From assembly GCF_003576315.1 (NCBI RefSeq), contig NZ_QWFZ01000033.1, positions 62,001 through 126,000 of the forward strand: a stretch of 64,000 nt of DNA. The letters run 5' to 3'. This document shows, piece by piece, positions 9,075-17,258 of this stretch. This stretch comes from Henriciella mobilis. GTDB taxonomy: Bacteria > Pseudomonadota > Alphaproteobacteria > Caulobacterales > Hyphomonadaceae. A model generated the notes under the pieces. That model searched no databases and was not told the DNA's origin. It saw only the letters and a program-made list of their open reading frames with translations. Position 1 is the stretch's first letter. The number at the start of each line of letters is the position of its first letter. The translations under genes and the position numbers were made by a program.

Positions 9075-9623
9075 ATGTCCATCAAACGCGCCCATATCGC
9101 TGGCGGCCTGATCACGGGCGCCATGATGCTTGCCGGTTGCGGCGGAGCTGAGCCCGAATTGCAGGCGGCCGAGCCCGGAACGCCCGGCGTCATCAACCGC
9201 ATCGCCATTCCCGGCTCGGATTTCCCCATCTCCATGGCGGTCCAGATATCGTCAGATGCAGAGATCCTCTATGTCAGCGGGATTGTTCCCCAGGTCGTCG
9301 ATACGGAAGCTGACCCGAACAGCCGCGAAGCCTATGGCGATACCAAGCGGCAAACGGAGACCGTGCTGCAGGCGATGAAAGAACGGATGGAGGCGGCGGG
9401 CTGGTCGCTTGGCGATGTGGTGATGATGCGCGTCTACCTCGTGGGCGATGAGGCGACCGGCGGACGGCTGGATTTCGCGGGCTTCATGGAGGGCTATTCG
9501 CAATTCTTCGGCACACCGGAGCAGCCGAACAAGCCGGCACGCGCCGTGGTCGAAGTGGCCGGGTTGATCCGCCCGGGCTGGCGCGTGGAGATCGAGGCGC
9601 AGGCGGCCAGGATCCCCGACTAG
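9075..9623 (+). CDS. RidA/YjgF-family imine deaminase as a lipoprotein
   Basis: 182 residues. A lipobox L-A-G-C with Cys22 shows lipidation, so unlike most RidA proteins it is exported. The YjgF/RidA fold spans about residues 45-178. The Arg that binds the substrate carboxylate in RidA is present (R156 in KPARAVVEVAGL), as is the Glu of VEIEA. RidA hydrolyses reactive enamines/imines made by PLP or flavin enzymes. Placement 10 bp after a Tat-exported amine oxidase suggests it clears imines made by that oxidase. GAGAGGAAA precedes the start. Confidence 0.85.
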   Translation: MSIKRAHIAGGLITGAMMLAGCGGAEPELQAAEPGTPGVINRIAIPGSDFPISMAVQISSDAEILYVSGIVPQVVDTEADPNSREAYGDTKRQTETVLQAMKERMEAAGWSLGDVVMMRVYLVGDEATGGRLDFAGFMEGYSQFFGTPEQPNKPARAVVEVAGLIRPGWRVEIEAQAARIPD

Positions 9624-9642
9624 GCTGCCGCGGCCCGGCGCT

Positions 9643-10392
9643 TCAGAACTGGCGTGAAAGCCAAAGCCGGACATCATTGTCCGGCGCATCGCCTGACGTT
9701 CCGAAGAGGTTCCCGGCCGTCCAGGTCCAGCTGCTGCTGCCGAGCGGACCGGAGAGCGTTGGCCCGATCTGGCTGTCCTGTCCGCCGGTGCCGAAATCCT
9801 CGCTTGTGCCAAGATCGAAAAAGCCGAGCAGGGCAATGCTGTAGCCGTCGCCGAGCCTGGTGGACGCGCTGGAGCGGCCCTCGAAGACAATAGCGTCGTC
9901 GGCATTGCCGCCAAAGGCGCGCTTTGCGATGAGCTGCGCGCGCAATTGAAGACCATTGTCGAAATTCCAGCGGTTCAGCCAGTGAATGGCAATCCTCTCG
10001 GAGTCGGGCCCATTGGAAATCCGCCCGTCAAAGCGAACGCCGCTTTGCCAGAACCTGGCAGTCTCGGGGGTCAGTTCGAAAAGCAGTTCGGCATTGATGT
10101 TATCGAAGCGCAAGTCGCTGCCGGGCTTGTCTTCCCAGCGGGCATTCAGCTTCAGGCTGGAACGCGCATTAAGGGCGAAACCGTAGTCGAACCGATGGGC
10201 ATAGCTGTCGCCGGAGCCGTTCTCGCCGGGTGTCCAGCCGAAGCGGTAGCTCACCACTTTGCGGTCGTCAGTTACGACTGGCGAGGAGACCGATGAGGTG
10301 TTCTGGGCGGCGGCCCCTGTGGCACCCGCAATGAGCATTGCGACGACCGGAGCTAACCTTTTACCTGTTCGATCAATGAGAACGCAGTTCAT
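9643..10392 (-). CDS. Putative outer-membrane beta-barrel protein, unknown function
   Basis: 249 residues with a signal peptide ending near ATGAAAQNTSS. The mature part alternates polar and hydrophobic residues in strand-like blocks (KVVSYRFGWTP, HRFDYGFALNARSSLKLNARWED) and finishes with a terminal Phe (LWLSRQF), a common signature for BAM-inserted outer-membrane proteins. No known family was recognised by eye. It is convergent with the RidA gene, with a 19-bp gap, and monocistronic as far as seen. Alternative: a periplasmic beta-rich protein. Confidence 0.6.
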   Translation of the reverse strand: MNCVLIDRTGKRLAPVVAMLIAGATGAAAQNTSSVSSPVVTDDRKVVSYRFGWTPGENGSGDSYAHRFDYGFALNARSSLKLNARWEDKPGSDLRFDNINAELLFELTPETARFWQSGVRFDGRISNGPDSERIAIHWLNRWNFDNGLQLRAQLIAKRAFGGNADDAIVFEGRSSASTRLGDGYSIALLGFFDLGTSEDFGTGGQDSQIGPTLSGPLGSSSWTWTAGNLFGTSGDAPDNDVRLWLSRQF

Positions 10393-10463
10393 GGAAAACG
10401 CCCAACGGAAACACCTTGCCGGGGCTAGTGCTGTGACAGTTTTGTGTCAATCATTTCGGCGCC

Positions 10464-11321
10464 TTAGCGCAGGGCAGAGACCATGGCGCGCGTTGCGGCC
10501 TGTTTCATCTCCGGGCGCTTGGCGATGAGCCGCGAGAGGCGATGGCGTTCCTCTCGGGTCTTTCCAAGATCGTAGAGCCAGGCGGCCTGCTTCATTGCGC
10601 GCAGCTGCTCGGCCGAAGGGGGCTCGGCACCGGTCTCATCCTTGTCCCAGCGCCCGAAATGAAACGAGCGCGTGACCTTGTCATCAGTGTTGGCAATCAG
10701 GAAAACGAAGCCGGCGGGCGCCGACACATTCTTGATGACCGCGTCAGGAATCAGGTCTAGCCAGTTCTGGTGCTGCTGCCAGCGCCAGGTGTTCGGGCTG
10801 TTCTTCGTGCGCACCTTCAGGCCGATGATCTTCAGCCGCCGCTGGACGGCATTCCAGTCAGTGCCGTCCTCGTTCGCCATCCGGTGGAGGATCTTGACCA
10901 GCGCGCCCATCGTGCCGCCATAAGCGATCATGTCGACGAGCGCGGTCGGCCGGTCTGCGGCCGCGATTCGGGCGGGCGACAGGCCGTTTTCTTCGAGGGC
11001 TTCCCTGAGCCCCGAGAACTTGTGCGCCGGGATTGCCGCAATCCCCCCTTCGCCTTCCCAGCGCATGGAAAACGGCACAAGCGACAGCGATGGCACGCCT
11101 TCGAGGCCACTGAAACAGCCGCAGAGATAGTCATAGAAGTTTTCCGGCGAGCGGCCGATGAAGGCGAGATCGGCGCCGTCGCTCATCGCCAGGATGCGGG
11201 CTGCAGACACGCGAAGCGTTTCCAGGTCTTCGGGGTGTGGGCGCCGGAAGCGCTCGGCCTGGTCGATCCAGCTGCCGAGCTGTTCGCGTTTCTCGAAGCT
11301 CCAGCGAAACGGTCGAGCCAC
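10464..11321 (-). CDS. Unknown cytoplasmic protein with a phosphoribosyltransferase-like loop
   Basis: 285 residues, no signal peptide or membrane segment. The middle holds ADLAFIGRSPENFYDYL and, later, PTALVDMIAYGGTMGALVKIL. The latter resembles the acidic-then-Gly-Thr PRPP loop of type I phosphoribosyltransferases (DDxxxxGGT), but the match is partial and I do not claim the activity. The C-terminal third is basic and helical (KTREERHRLSRLIAKRPEMKQ). It lies just downstream, on the same strand, of the cytochrome c lipoprotein gene and may share its transcript. Confidence 0.65.
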   Translation of the reverse strand: MARPFRWSFEKREQLGSWIDQAERFRRPHPEDLETLRVSAARILAMSDGADLAFIGRSPENFYDYLCGCFSGLEGVPSLSLVPFSMRWEGEGGIAAIPAHKFSGLREALEENGLSPARIAAADRPTALVDMIAYGGTMGALVKILHRMANEDGTDWNAVQRRLKIIGLKVRTKNSPNTWRWQQHQNWLDLIPDAVIKNVSAPAGFVFLIANTDDKVTRSFHFGRWDKDETGAEPPSAEQLRAMKQAAWLYDLGKTREERHRLSRLIAKRPEMKQAATRAMVSALR

Positions 11322-11345
11322 GCACTACCCCTTCTGTCAGGCCGG

Positions 11346-11672
11346 TCAGCCCTCGGTCTGAAGGCTTTCCAGGAACGCGATCAGGGCATCGACCTCGTCC
11401 GGGTCGAAGCTGAACTCGGGCATGTCGGCATGGCCAACGACGATGCCTTCTGCGAGCGCTTCCTGCAGGCTGTCGATCGGGTAGCGGTCTGACAGGGTGC
11501 GGAAGGGCGGCGCGTCTGCATGCGAGCTGTCGGAGGTCGCATCCAGGGCATGGCAGGCCGCGCAATTGGTTTGCGCGATCTCGCGGCCCTGTTCAACGAG
11601 CGGCGAGCTGGCACTCTGCGGACCCGAACAGGCGGCAAGGGCGACGAAGACGAACGGTATGGCGACTCTCAT
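11346..11672 (-). CDS. Lipoprotein c-type cytochrome
   Basis: About 108 residues from the ATG at 11672. A TTG at 11690 or GTG at 11678 are in-frame alternatives, none with a clear ribosome site. The N-terminus has a lipobox (ALAAC), then one heme-binding motif C-A-A-C-H and a Met in the segment HADMPEFSF that can serve as the distal ligand. The spacing is that of a small class I mono-heme cytochrome. It should be anchored in the periplasmic leaflet and move electrons. The cytochrome maturation genes at 36.6-40.0 kb would be needed to mature it. Confidence 0.82.
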   Translation of the reverse strand: MRVAIPFVFVALAACSGPQSASSPLVEQGREIAQTNCAACHALDATSDSSHADAPPFRTLSDRYPIDSLQEALAEGIVVGHADMPEFSFDPDEVDALIAFLESLQTEG

Positions 11673-11702
11673 GGCCACAGGGTGCCGCAATTGCAGGATT
11701 GA

Positions 11703-13013
11703 TCAAGCCTCACTGTCGGAGGCCTGCACTTCTTCAAGGCCGAGCGCCACGACGGCGGCGCCCGCGCTCATGACGGCCAGGACGCCGATGACGGTCGCCA
11801 CACCGGCCACCTCGGCCAGAAGGCTGAACACGGTCCCGAGGGCCAGCAGCACGCCGATGATCGTGTTCGACAGGGCCGTATAGGCGGCTCTTGTGTCTTG
11901 GTTTGCCATATCGACGAGATGGGTGGAGCGGCCAAGCCGGACGCCCTGATACGCAATCATCAGCGCGAAGACGACCAGTGGCAGGGCCCAGACGGCCTGG
12001 AGCTGTCCGGTAAAATGCAGGGTCAGTGTCGCCACGAGCGCGAGCGTTGCCGCGAGCGCCGAGAAGATCAGCACCTTGCGGCTCGACCGGTCGGCCAGGC
12101 GTCCCCAGACATATGAGCTCAGCAGTGCTGCCCCCGAAGAGGCGATGACCAGAAGGCCAAGCCCACCAAAGGCCGAGGTCGCCGTTTCCGACGCCGACAG
12201 GGCCACCATGAAGGGCGGGGCAAGCGCGGTCGAGATGAGCAGGCCGCGAGTCGCAATGAAGCGGCGTAGCTGCGCATCTTCCTTGAGCAGCGAGAGGTTC
12301 TTCCAGGCAGCTTTCAGGGGATTGCGTCCGCCCTCTGTCGAGCCGGGCTCTTCCTGAAGCGTGGAGAAGAGCAGCGCTGCCATCAGCCACAGGCCGCCTG
12401 CGACCAGAATGGCCGATGGCACGAGTGACGAGCGATCGAAGAGCCCCGACGCCAGGGCAAGGCCGAACAGGATGACGAAGAGCGAAGAAATCGACGCGGC
12501 TGTCCCGGTGGCTGTGCCACGGCGTGACTTGGACACGGTCTTGCCGAGGACGTCCTTGTAGGTGACCGAGCAGACGCTTCGCGCCAGGGCGAGAATGGCG
12601 AGTGCGGTAATGACTGCAGCGCCCGCAGCCGCGCCTTCTAGCGTCAGCGCGGCAATTGCGATCGATATGGCGGCAAGGCCCTGGACGACGCTGCCGGCGG
12701 CCCAGGCCCATTTGCGCTGTGCCAGCCGGCGCAGGCTGGCGGCGGTAAACAGTTGCGGCAGCAGCGCCCCGGACTCGCGGACGGGGACGAGCAGGCCGAT
12801 GAAAGCGGCCGGCGCGCCAAGATGTGTCAGGAGCCAGGCGAGCACGAGTTTCGGATCGATCAGGCCGTCGGCCGTCTTGGTCGCACCGAGCGAGACGATA
12901 TGCGTGAGGAAGTTGCGGGGCTGGTGGTTGCAGGCGCTTTCCGGGATGTCGAGGCAGACGCGACCGTCATCCTCGGCGGTCAGCGCCCGGTAGACCTTGT
13001 CCAGTGTGTTCAT
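11703..13013 (-). CDS. MFS-type transporter
   Basis: 436 residues from ATG 13013. The open frame extends further upstream, but that part lacks hydrophobic character and would run into the region of the divergent VTT gene. The protein is strongly hydrophobic with about 12 predicted helices. Its central motifs include FGKT-like GKTVSKSRRGTATGTAAS after TM4-5 and YVWGRLADRSSRKVLI, the MFS loop 2-3 pattern G-x-L-a-D-r-x-x-R-k. The substrate is unknown. The N-terminal 60 residues are cytosolic and atypically long, starting MNTLDKVYRALTAEDDGRVC. Confidence 0.75.
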   Translation of the reverse strand: MNTLDKVYRALTAEDDGRVCLDIPESACNHQPRNFLTHIVSLGATKTADGLIDPKLVLAWLLTHLGAPAAFIGLLVPVRESGALLPQLFTAASLRRLAQRKWAWAAGSVVQGLAAISIAIAALTLEGAAAGAAVITALAILALARSVCSVTYKDVLGKTVSKSRRGTATGTAASISSLFVILFGLALASGLFDRSSLVPSAILVAGGLWLMAALLFSTLQEEPGSTEGGRNPLKAAWKNLSLLKEDAQLRRFIATRGLLISTALAPPFMVALSASETATSAFGGLGLLVIASSGAALLSSYVWGRLADRSSRKVLIFSALAATLALVATLTLHFTGQLQAVWALPLVVFALMIAYQGVRLGRSTHLVDMANQDTRAAYTALSNTIIGVLLALGTVFSLLAEVAGVATVIGVLAVMSAGAAVVALGLEEVQASDSEA

Positions 13014-13171
13014 TGACAATCCGGAGTCTCTTTCACTTCCTGCCTCGCCGGGCGGAGGTAGCGCGGCTTTATCAATTAGCAAACCGGCCAGACGCTGGAG
13101 GAGTGGAAAATGTTCACGAATTGGCAGCTTCCTGCGGAACGGCTTGATGGTCTTGTCCGTTTGAAAGTCTG

Positions 13172-13771
13172 ATGTCGCATACCGCTTCCCGTCAAAGGTC
13201 TTCGCTGCGCGAAAAGGTGTCAGCCTGGGGCAAAGGCCCGTGGTCGTTGCCACTCGCCGTCCTGATCGGTTTTTTCGAAAACACGATCATCGTTGTCCCG
13301 ATGGAGCCGCTGTTCCTTCCGCTCATGGCCCTGCGCCGCAGGACGGCCTGGCTCGTCGCAGCGGCACTCCTGCTGGGCAATGTTCTGGGCGGCCTGATGA
13401 TGTACTGGCTGGGCGCGACCTTTGCGGAAGAGGCGATCCAGCCGCTTGTGTCCATGTTTGACGCCGGGAGCGCCTATCAGGAGACAATGGATGGGCTGAA
13501 ATCGAACGGGTTCACGACGCTATTCATGATCGGCGTCACGCCGTTTCCCTTTCAGGTAGGCGTGGCGGCGGCAGGGGCAGCCGGATACAACCTGTTGCTG
13601 TTCACAATTGCGGTGACACTTTCGCGGTCGATCCGCTATTTCGCGCTCGCGGTGCTAGTGATGCTGGTGGGTGAGCGTGCCGAGGAAATCCTGAAGGCGC
13701 ATGAGCTGGAGCTCGCAGCCGTCGGTATCCTCCTGTTTGCCGGGTTTGTGGTTTACTTCTTCCTGTTCTGA
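13172..13771 (+). CDS. VTT-domain (YqaA/DedA-like) membrane protein
   Basis: 199 residues with about five hydrophobic segments. The stretch AAALLLGNVLGGLMMYWLGATFAEEAI, and later GFTTLFMIGVTPFPFQVGVAAAGAAGYNLLLF, match the VTT ('SNARE-associated') family to which YqaA and DedA proteins belong. DedA relatives act as lipid scramblases/flippases or affect membrane potential. Which applies here is not known. It is divergent from the MFS gene, with about 160 bp between the two starts, and is followed by a serine hydrolase gene. Confidence 0.78.
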   Translation: MSHTASRQRSSLREKVSAWGKGPWSLPLAVLIGFFENTIIVVPMEPLFLPLMALRRRTAWLVAAALLLGNVLGGLMMYWLGATFAEEAIQPLVSMFDAGSAYQETMDGLKSNGFTTLFMIGVTPFPFQVGVAAAGAAGYNLLLFTIAVTLSRSIRYFALAVLVMLVGERAEEILKAHELELAAVGILLFAGFVVYFFLF

Positions 13772-13860
13772 CCGCCGGCTTCCCTAGGGCGAGGCTTGCC
13801 CAGTGCGATATTCCCGGCGCAATTTGCTTCTGAATCAGAAACTCAGGAGGAAATCTGCCG

Positions 13861-15063
13861 ATGGCTGGAACGGTGAAGGGGTCTTGCGATCCGAAGTTTG
13901 CGGAGCTGAAGGACGAGTTCGAGCGGAACTTCGAAGAGCGCGGTGAGGCAGGGGCTTCGGTCTGCGTCAGCGTGAATGGCGAGACGGTCGTCGATCTGTG
14001 GGGTGGTGTCGCCGATACGACCAGCGCCGAGCCCTGGCAGGAAGACACGGTTTCCATCGTTTTCTCCTGCACCAAGGCGGCGGTCGCATTGTGTGCCCAC
14101 ATCCTCGTCGACCGCGGCGAGCTGGAGTTGTCCGCGCCCGTTTCGAAATACTGGCCGGAGTTCGCAAAGAACGGGAAGGAAAACACCACCGTCCAGATGA
14201 TGCTGAACCATGAGAGTGCCATTCCGGCCCTGCGCGAGCCGGTTCGCGAGGGCGGCTTTCTCGACTGGGACTACATGATCAAGCGGATGGAAGACGAGGC
14301 TCCTTTCTGGGAACCGGGCACGCGCAACGGCTATCACATGGTGAATTTCGGCTGGACGGTCGGAGAGCTGGTCCGGCGCGTATCGGGCAAGTCGCTCGGG
14401 ACGTTTTTCGCCGACGAGGTCGCCGGGCCCACGGGCGCAAAGTTCTGGATCGGCCTGCCGGATGGGGTTTCACCGCATATCGCGCCGATCATTCCCTATG
14501 CGCCAAAGCCCGACGATCCCCTGTCAGACTTCACAAAGCTGCTGCTATCGGCGCCCGATTCCATTCAGGCGCTCTCCTTCCTCAACAATGGCGGCTGGTC
14601 GCCTAATGACCCGGCCGCTCACAAGGCCGAGATCGGAGGCGCCGGCGGGCTGTCGAATGCGCGCGGACAGGTCGCGATGTACACGCCGCTCGCCTGCAAT
14701 GACGGATCGCTCGTCTCGTCCGAGCGGCTTCAGGCGATGAGCATGGTTTCGACGGCGACCCAGCAGGATGCGACACTTCTTGTTCCCACCCGGTTTGCAT
14801 CCGGCTTCATGAAGTCGATGGACAACCGGGGGCAGCCGCCCGGGCGCCGGGAATCCGCCGTGATCGGTCACCGTGCTTTCGGGCATGTCGGAGCAGGCGG
14901 CCATATCGGTTTCGCTGACCCCGAATGCGGCATGGCGTTCAGCTATACGATGACGCAGATGGGACAGGGCCTGCTGATGAATGACCGCGGCCAGTCCCTG
15001 ATCGATGCGGCCTACCGGGCATTGGGCTACAAGACCAATGCGCCGGGCGCCTGGTTCCGCTAG
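13861..15063 (+). CDS. Beta-lactamase-fold serine hydrolase (esterase EstB-like)
   Basis: 400 residues of the class C beta-lactamase / family VIII esterase fold. The catalytic S-x-x-K motif is S69-C-T-K72. The Tyr motif is probably in GTRNGYHMVNFGWTVGELV, the YxN equivalent, and the C-terminal HVGAGGHIGFADPECGMAFSYTMTQMG has the usual GG motif. No signal peptide is visible, so it is likely a cytoplasmic esterase rather than a beta-lactamase. Ribosome site CAGGAGG lies about 9 bases before the ATG. Confidence 0.87.
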   Translation: MAGTVKGSCDPKFAELKDEFERNFEERGEAGASVCVSVNGETVVDLWGGVADTTSAEPWQEDTVSIVFSCTKAAVALCAHILVDRGELELSAPVSKYWPEFAKNGKENTTVQMMLNHESAIPALREPVREGGFLDWDYMIKRMEDEAPFWEPGTRNGYHMVNFGWTVGELVRRVSGKSLGTFFADEVAGPTGAKFWIGLPDGVSPHIAPIIPYAPKPDDPLSDFTKLLLSAPDSIQALSFLNNGGWSPNDPAAHKAEIGGAGGLSNARGQVAMYTPLACNDGSLVSSERLQAMSMVSTATQQDATLLVPTRFASGFMKSMDNRGQPPGRRESAVIGHRAFGHVGAGGHIGFADPECGMAFSYTMTQMGQGLLMNDRGQSLIDAAYRALGYKTNAPGAWFR

Positions 15064-15071
15064 GCTGAAGC

Positions 15072-17054
15072 CTACTGGTTGACGACCGTGCGCAGGGGCG
15101 GGCGGTTCATCGTGTCGAACTCGATCTGCAGGACCATGTGAGCATCGCCTGATGAGAGCGGCTTGCTGTAGTAGTAGCCCTGGATCAGCTGGCCGCCGAG
15201 GTCGCAGACCAGATCGAACTGCTCCTGCGTTTCGACGCCTTCGACGATGCAGGCAATGTTCAGGTTCTCACAGAGGCTGAGCATTGAGCGCAGGACATTC
15301 TTGCTGCGCTCATTGGCGTGCAGGTCGCGTACGAAACTGCGGTCGATCTTCAGGATATCGATTGGCAGCCGGTGCACATAGGCAAGGCTGGAGAAGCCCG
15401 TGCCGAAGTCGTCGATGGCGACATGCGCCCCGGAACTGCGGATCAGGTTCAGGACTTCCATCGCGCTTTCGAAGTCGTTCATCACGGCAGATTCGGTGAT
15501 CTCGAAGATCAGGCGATGCGTCGGGAAGCCAAGCTGGTCCGCGATCGAAAGCAGCCGCATGACCGGTGCTTCGGACGTCAGGCTTGTGGCGGACAGGTTG
15601 AAGCTGAGGGTCAGCTCGCCTGGCCAGTGGCGAGCTTCATCCACAGCCTTGCGGAACAGCACTTCGGTCAGCCGCCCGATCATGCCGATATTTTCGGCCG
15701 CCTTGATGAACAGGTCCGGGCGAATCCGGCCAAGCGTCGGGCAGGACCAGCGGGCAAGCGCCTCAAGTCCTTTGGTGTGACCGCAGCCAAGATCCAGGAC
15801 AGGCTGGAATTCCACGCGCATTTCCTTGTCGAGGTCGGCATGCCGCAGGGCCTGTTCCAGGGCGCTGTTGGCGAAGATCAGGCGTTCGTGCTCATGCGAG
15901 AAGAAGACCGGTTCGGATTTCGCATTCTGCTTGGCGTAGTACAGGGCATAGTCGGCGCGATCGAACAGCAGGCTTCGGCTGTTGGCTGCAGTCGGGAAGC
16001 GGGCCATGCCGACCGTCGCACTCAGATTGGCGGCCCCTTCGTCGAAGGTAAAGGGCGTATCGAACGAAGCGCAGGCCATCCGGGCGATGGCCAGGACATT
16101 GTCATCGGTGCCGGGGTTGCGGATCAGCAGGCCGAACTCGTCACCACCGAGGCGGGCAACCGTGACGGGTTGGCCCTTGAACAGTTTCTGAAGACGCGCT
16201 GCGGTATCGACCAGCACCTGGTCGCCGGCCGGATGGCCAAAGACGTCATTGATCGGCTTGAAGCCGTCCAGGTCCATCAGCGCCACGACAAATTGCTGGC
16301 CCGTGCGCTCATGCTTCTCCACGCACGCGTCGATCTCGGCAAGGAACTGGCGGCGATTGGCCAGCCCGGTCAGGCTGTCCGTATTGGCCAGGCGCTCATT
16401 CTCTTCATTCAGCGCCAGCAGCCGGTTGTGCTGCTCACGCTGCACACGCCGCTGCGTGACCATGCGCGCGAAGTCCCGCTCGCTGTGAAGGACCAGCGAG
16501 CACAGGGCGACCGCAACCAGGCCCAGATTAAGGGCCACAGCAAGCATGACGGTGCTCTGGAGCGAGATCAGGAAACTGCAAGTGATGACGGTCACAGTCG
16601 TGGTGACCAGTATGGACGCCTGTTTTAGGTGCATCAGGCAGAAGGCGCAGGTCAGCAAGGTCACGCCGATGAAGAAGACGATCTGGGCGTGCTGGAGGTC
16701 ATTGCCGAACTGGTAAAAGGAGAGACCCCAGGCGCAAATGACCAGTCCGGTCGGAAATGACAGCCAGAGCGTCTGACGCAGGCCGCGCAGAACTTCTTCA
16801 TCTGTCAGGCTGCGATGCCGGACCCTGAGAAAATTTATCGTGCGCAAGGCCGCGAACAGCAGCACCATCACGGGCATGATCACCGACTGCAGGACGGGTG
16901 CGACATCCATATGGGTGAATGCGACCGCCAGTGTGTTGATCGACAGGATACCGTACATCAGCGGCAATTGCCGGCTCAGCGCTCTGAAGCGCGCGCGGTT
17001 CAGGTCGGTTTCGTTTTCGTCGATCTTCAGAAAGGAACGTAGTTCTTGCAGCAC
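15072..17054 (-). CDS. Membrane-bound GGDEF-EAL cyclic-di-GMP enzyme
   Basis: 660 residues. Residues about 30-190 form some six TM helices, followed by a linker coiled coil (QRRVQREQHNRLLALNEENE). The GGDEF domain has intact GGDEF at 303-307. The EAL domain begins near 415 with EAL at 431-433, plus ITES, DDFGTG and KIDRSFV motifs, so both cyclase and phosphodiesterase residues look intact. The RxxD inhibitory site that should sit five residues before GGDEF is absent (GQPV instead), so product inhibition is probably lost. It is divergent from hslO. Confidence 0.9.
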   Translation of the reverse strand: MLQELRSFLKIDENETDLNRARFRALSRQLPLMYGILSINTLAVAFTHMDVAPVLQSVIMPVMVLLFAALRTINFLRVRHRSLTDEEVLRGLRQTLWLSFPTGLVICAWGLSFYQFGNDLQHAQIVFFIGVTLLTCAFCLMHLKQASILVTTTVTVITCSFLISLQSTVMLAVALNLGLVAVALCSLVLHSERDFARMVTQRRVQREQHNRLLALNEENERLANTDSLTGLANRRQFLAEIDACVEKHERTGQQFVVALMDLDGFKPINDVFGHPAGDQVLVDTAARLQKLFKGQPVTVARLGGDEFGLLIRNPGTDDNVLAIARMACASFDTPFTFDEGAANLSATVGMARFPTAANSRSLLFDRADYALYYAKQNAKSEPVFFSHEHERLIFANSALEQALRHADLDKEMRVEFQPVLDLGCGHTKGLEALARWSCPTLGRIRPDLFIKAAENIGMIGRLTEVLFRKAVDEARHWPGELTLSFNLSATSLTSEAPVMRLLSIADQLGFPTHRLIFEITESAVMNDFESAMEVLNLIRSSGAHVAIDDFGTGFSSLAYVHRLPIDILKIDRSFVRDLHANERSKNVLRSMLSLCENLNIACIVEGVETQEQFDLVCDLGGQLIQGYYYSKPLSSGDAHMVLQIEFDTMNRPPLRTVVNQ

Positions 17055-17086
17055 ACTTCAGCCCTTAGGGTTGCCCTCAGCGTGTG

Positions 17087-17108
17087 CTTTAAACCAGTCA
17101 TTTTAAAG
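17087..17108. promoter_or_regulatory. Perfect 7-bp inverted repeat between divergent genes
   Basis: CTTTAAA and TTTAAAG are exact inverted arms separated by 8 bases. They lie 33 bp upstream of the GGDEF-EAL start and 150 bp upstream of hslO. In this GC-rich genome an AT-rich dyad is conspicuous. The spacing does not fit the CtrA TTAA-N7-TTAA pattern, so the factor is unknown. It could also be part of a promoter for the GGDEF-EAL gene. Confidence 0.3.
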
Positions 17109-17258
17109 TCGCCTTACAGCGATAGGCCGCATTTCATGAACCGTAGTAAACATTGCAGAAAGATATGCCGGGCGGCAGATCATGTGTTGCCCTGAACTTG
17201 TCGAGCCGGACTCAAGCCGCCACATCAGCGCCCAAACCGAAACCAAGGGGAAAGCATT

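Noticed and set aside
10930-10990. Confident phosphoribosyltransferase assignment for the unknown protein
   Set aside because: Only a partial loop resemblance; the acidic pair before GGT is not complete.
17087-17108. CtrA binding site (TTAA-N7-TTAA)
   Set aside because: The two TTAA cores are 10 bases apart rather than 7, so I only report it as an unassigned dyad.
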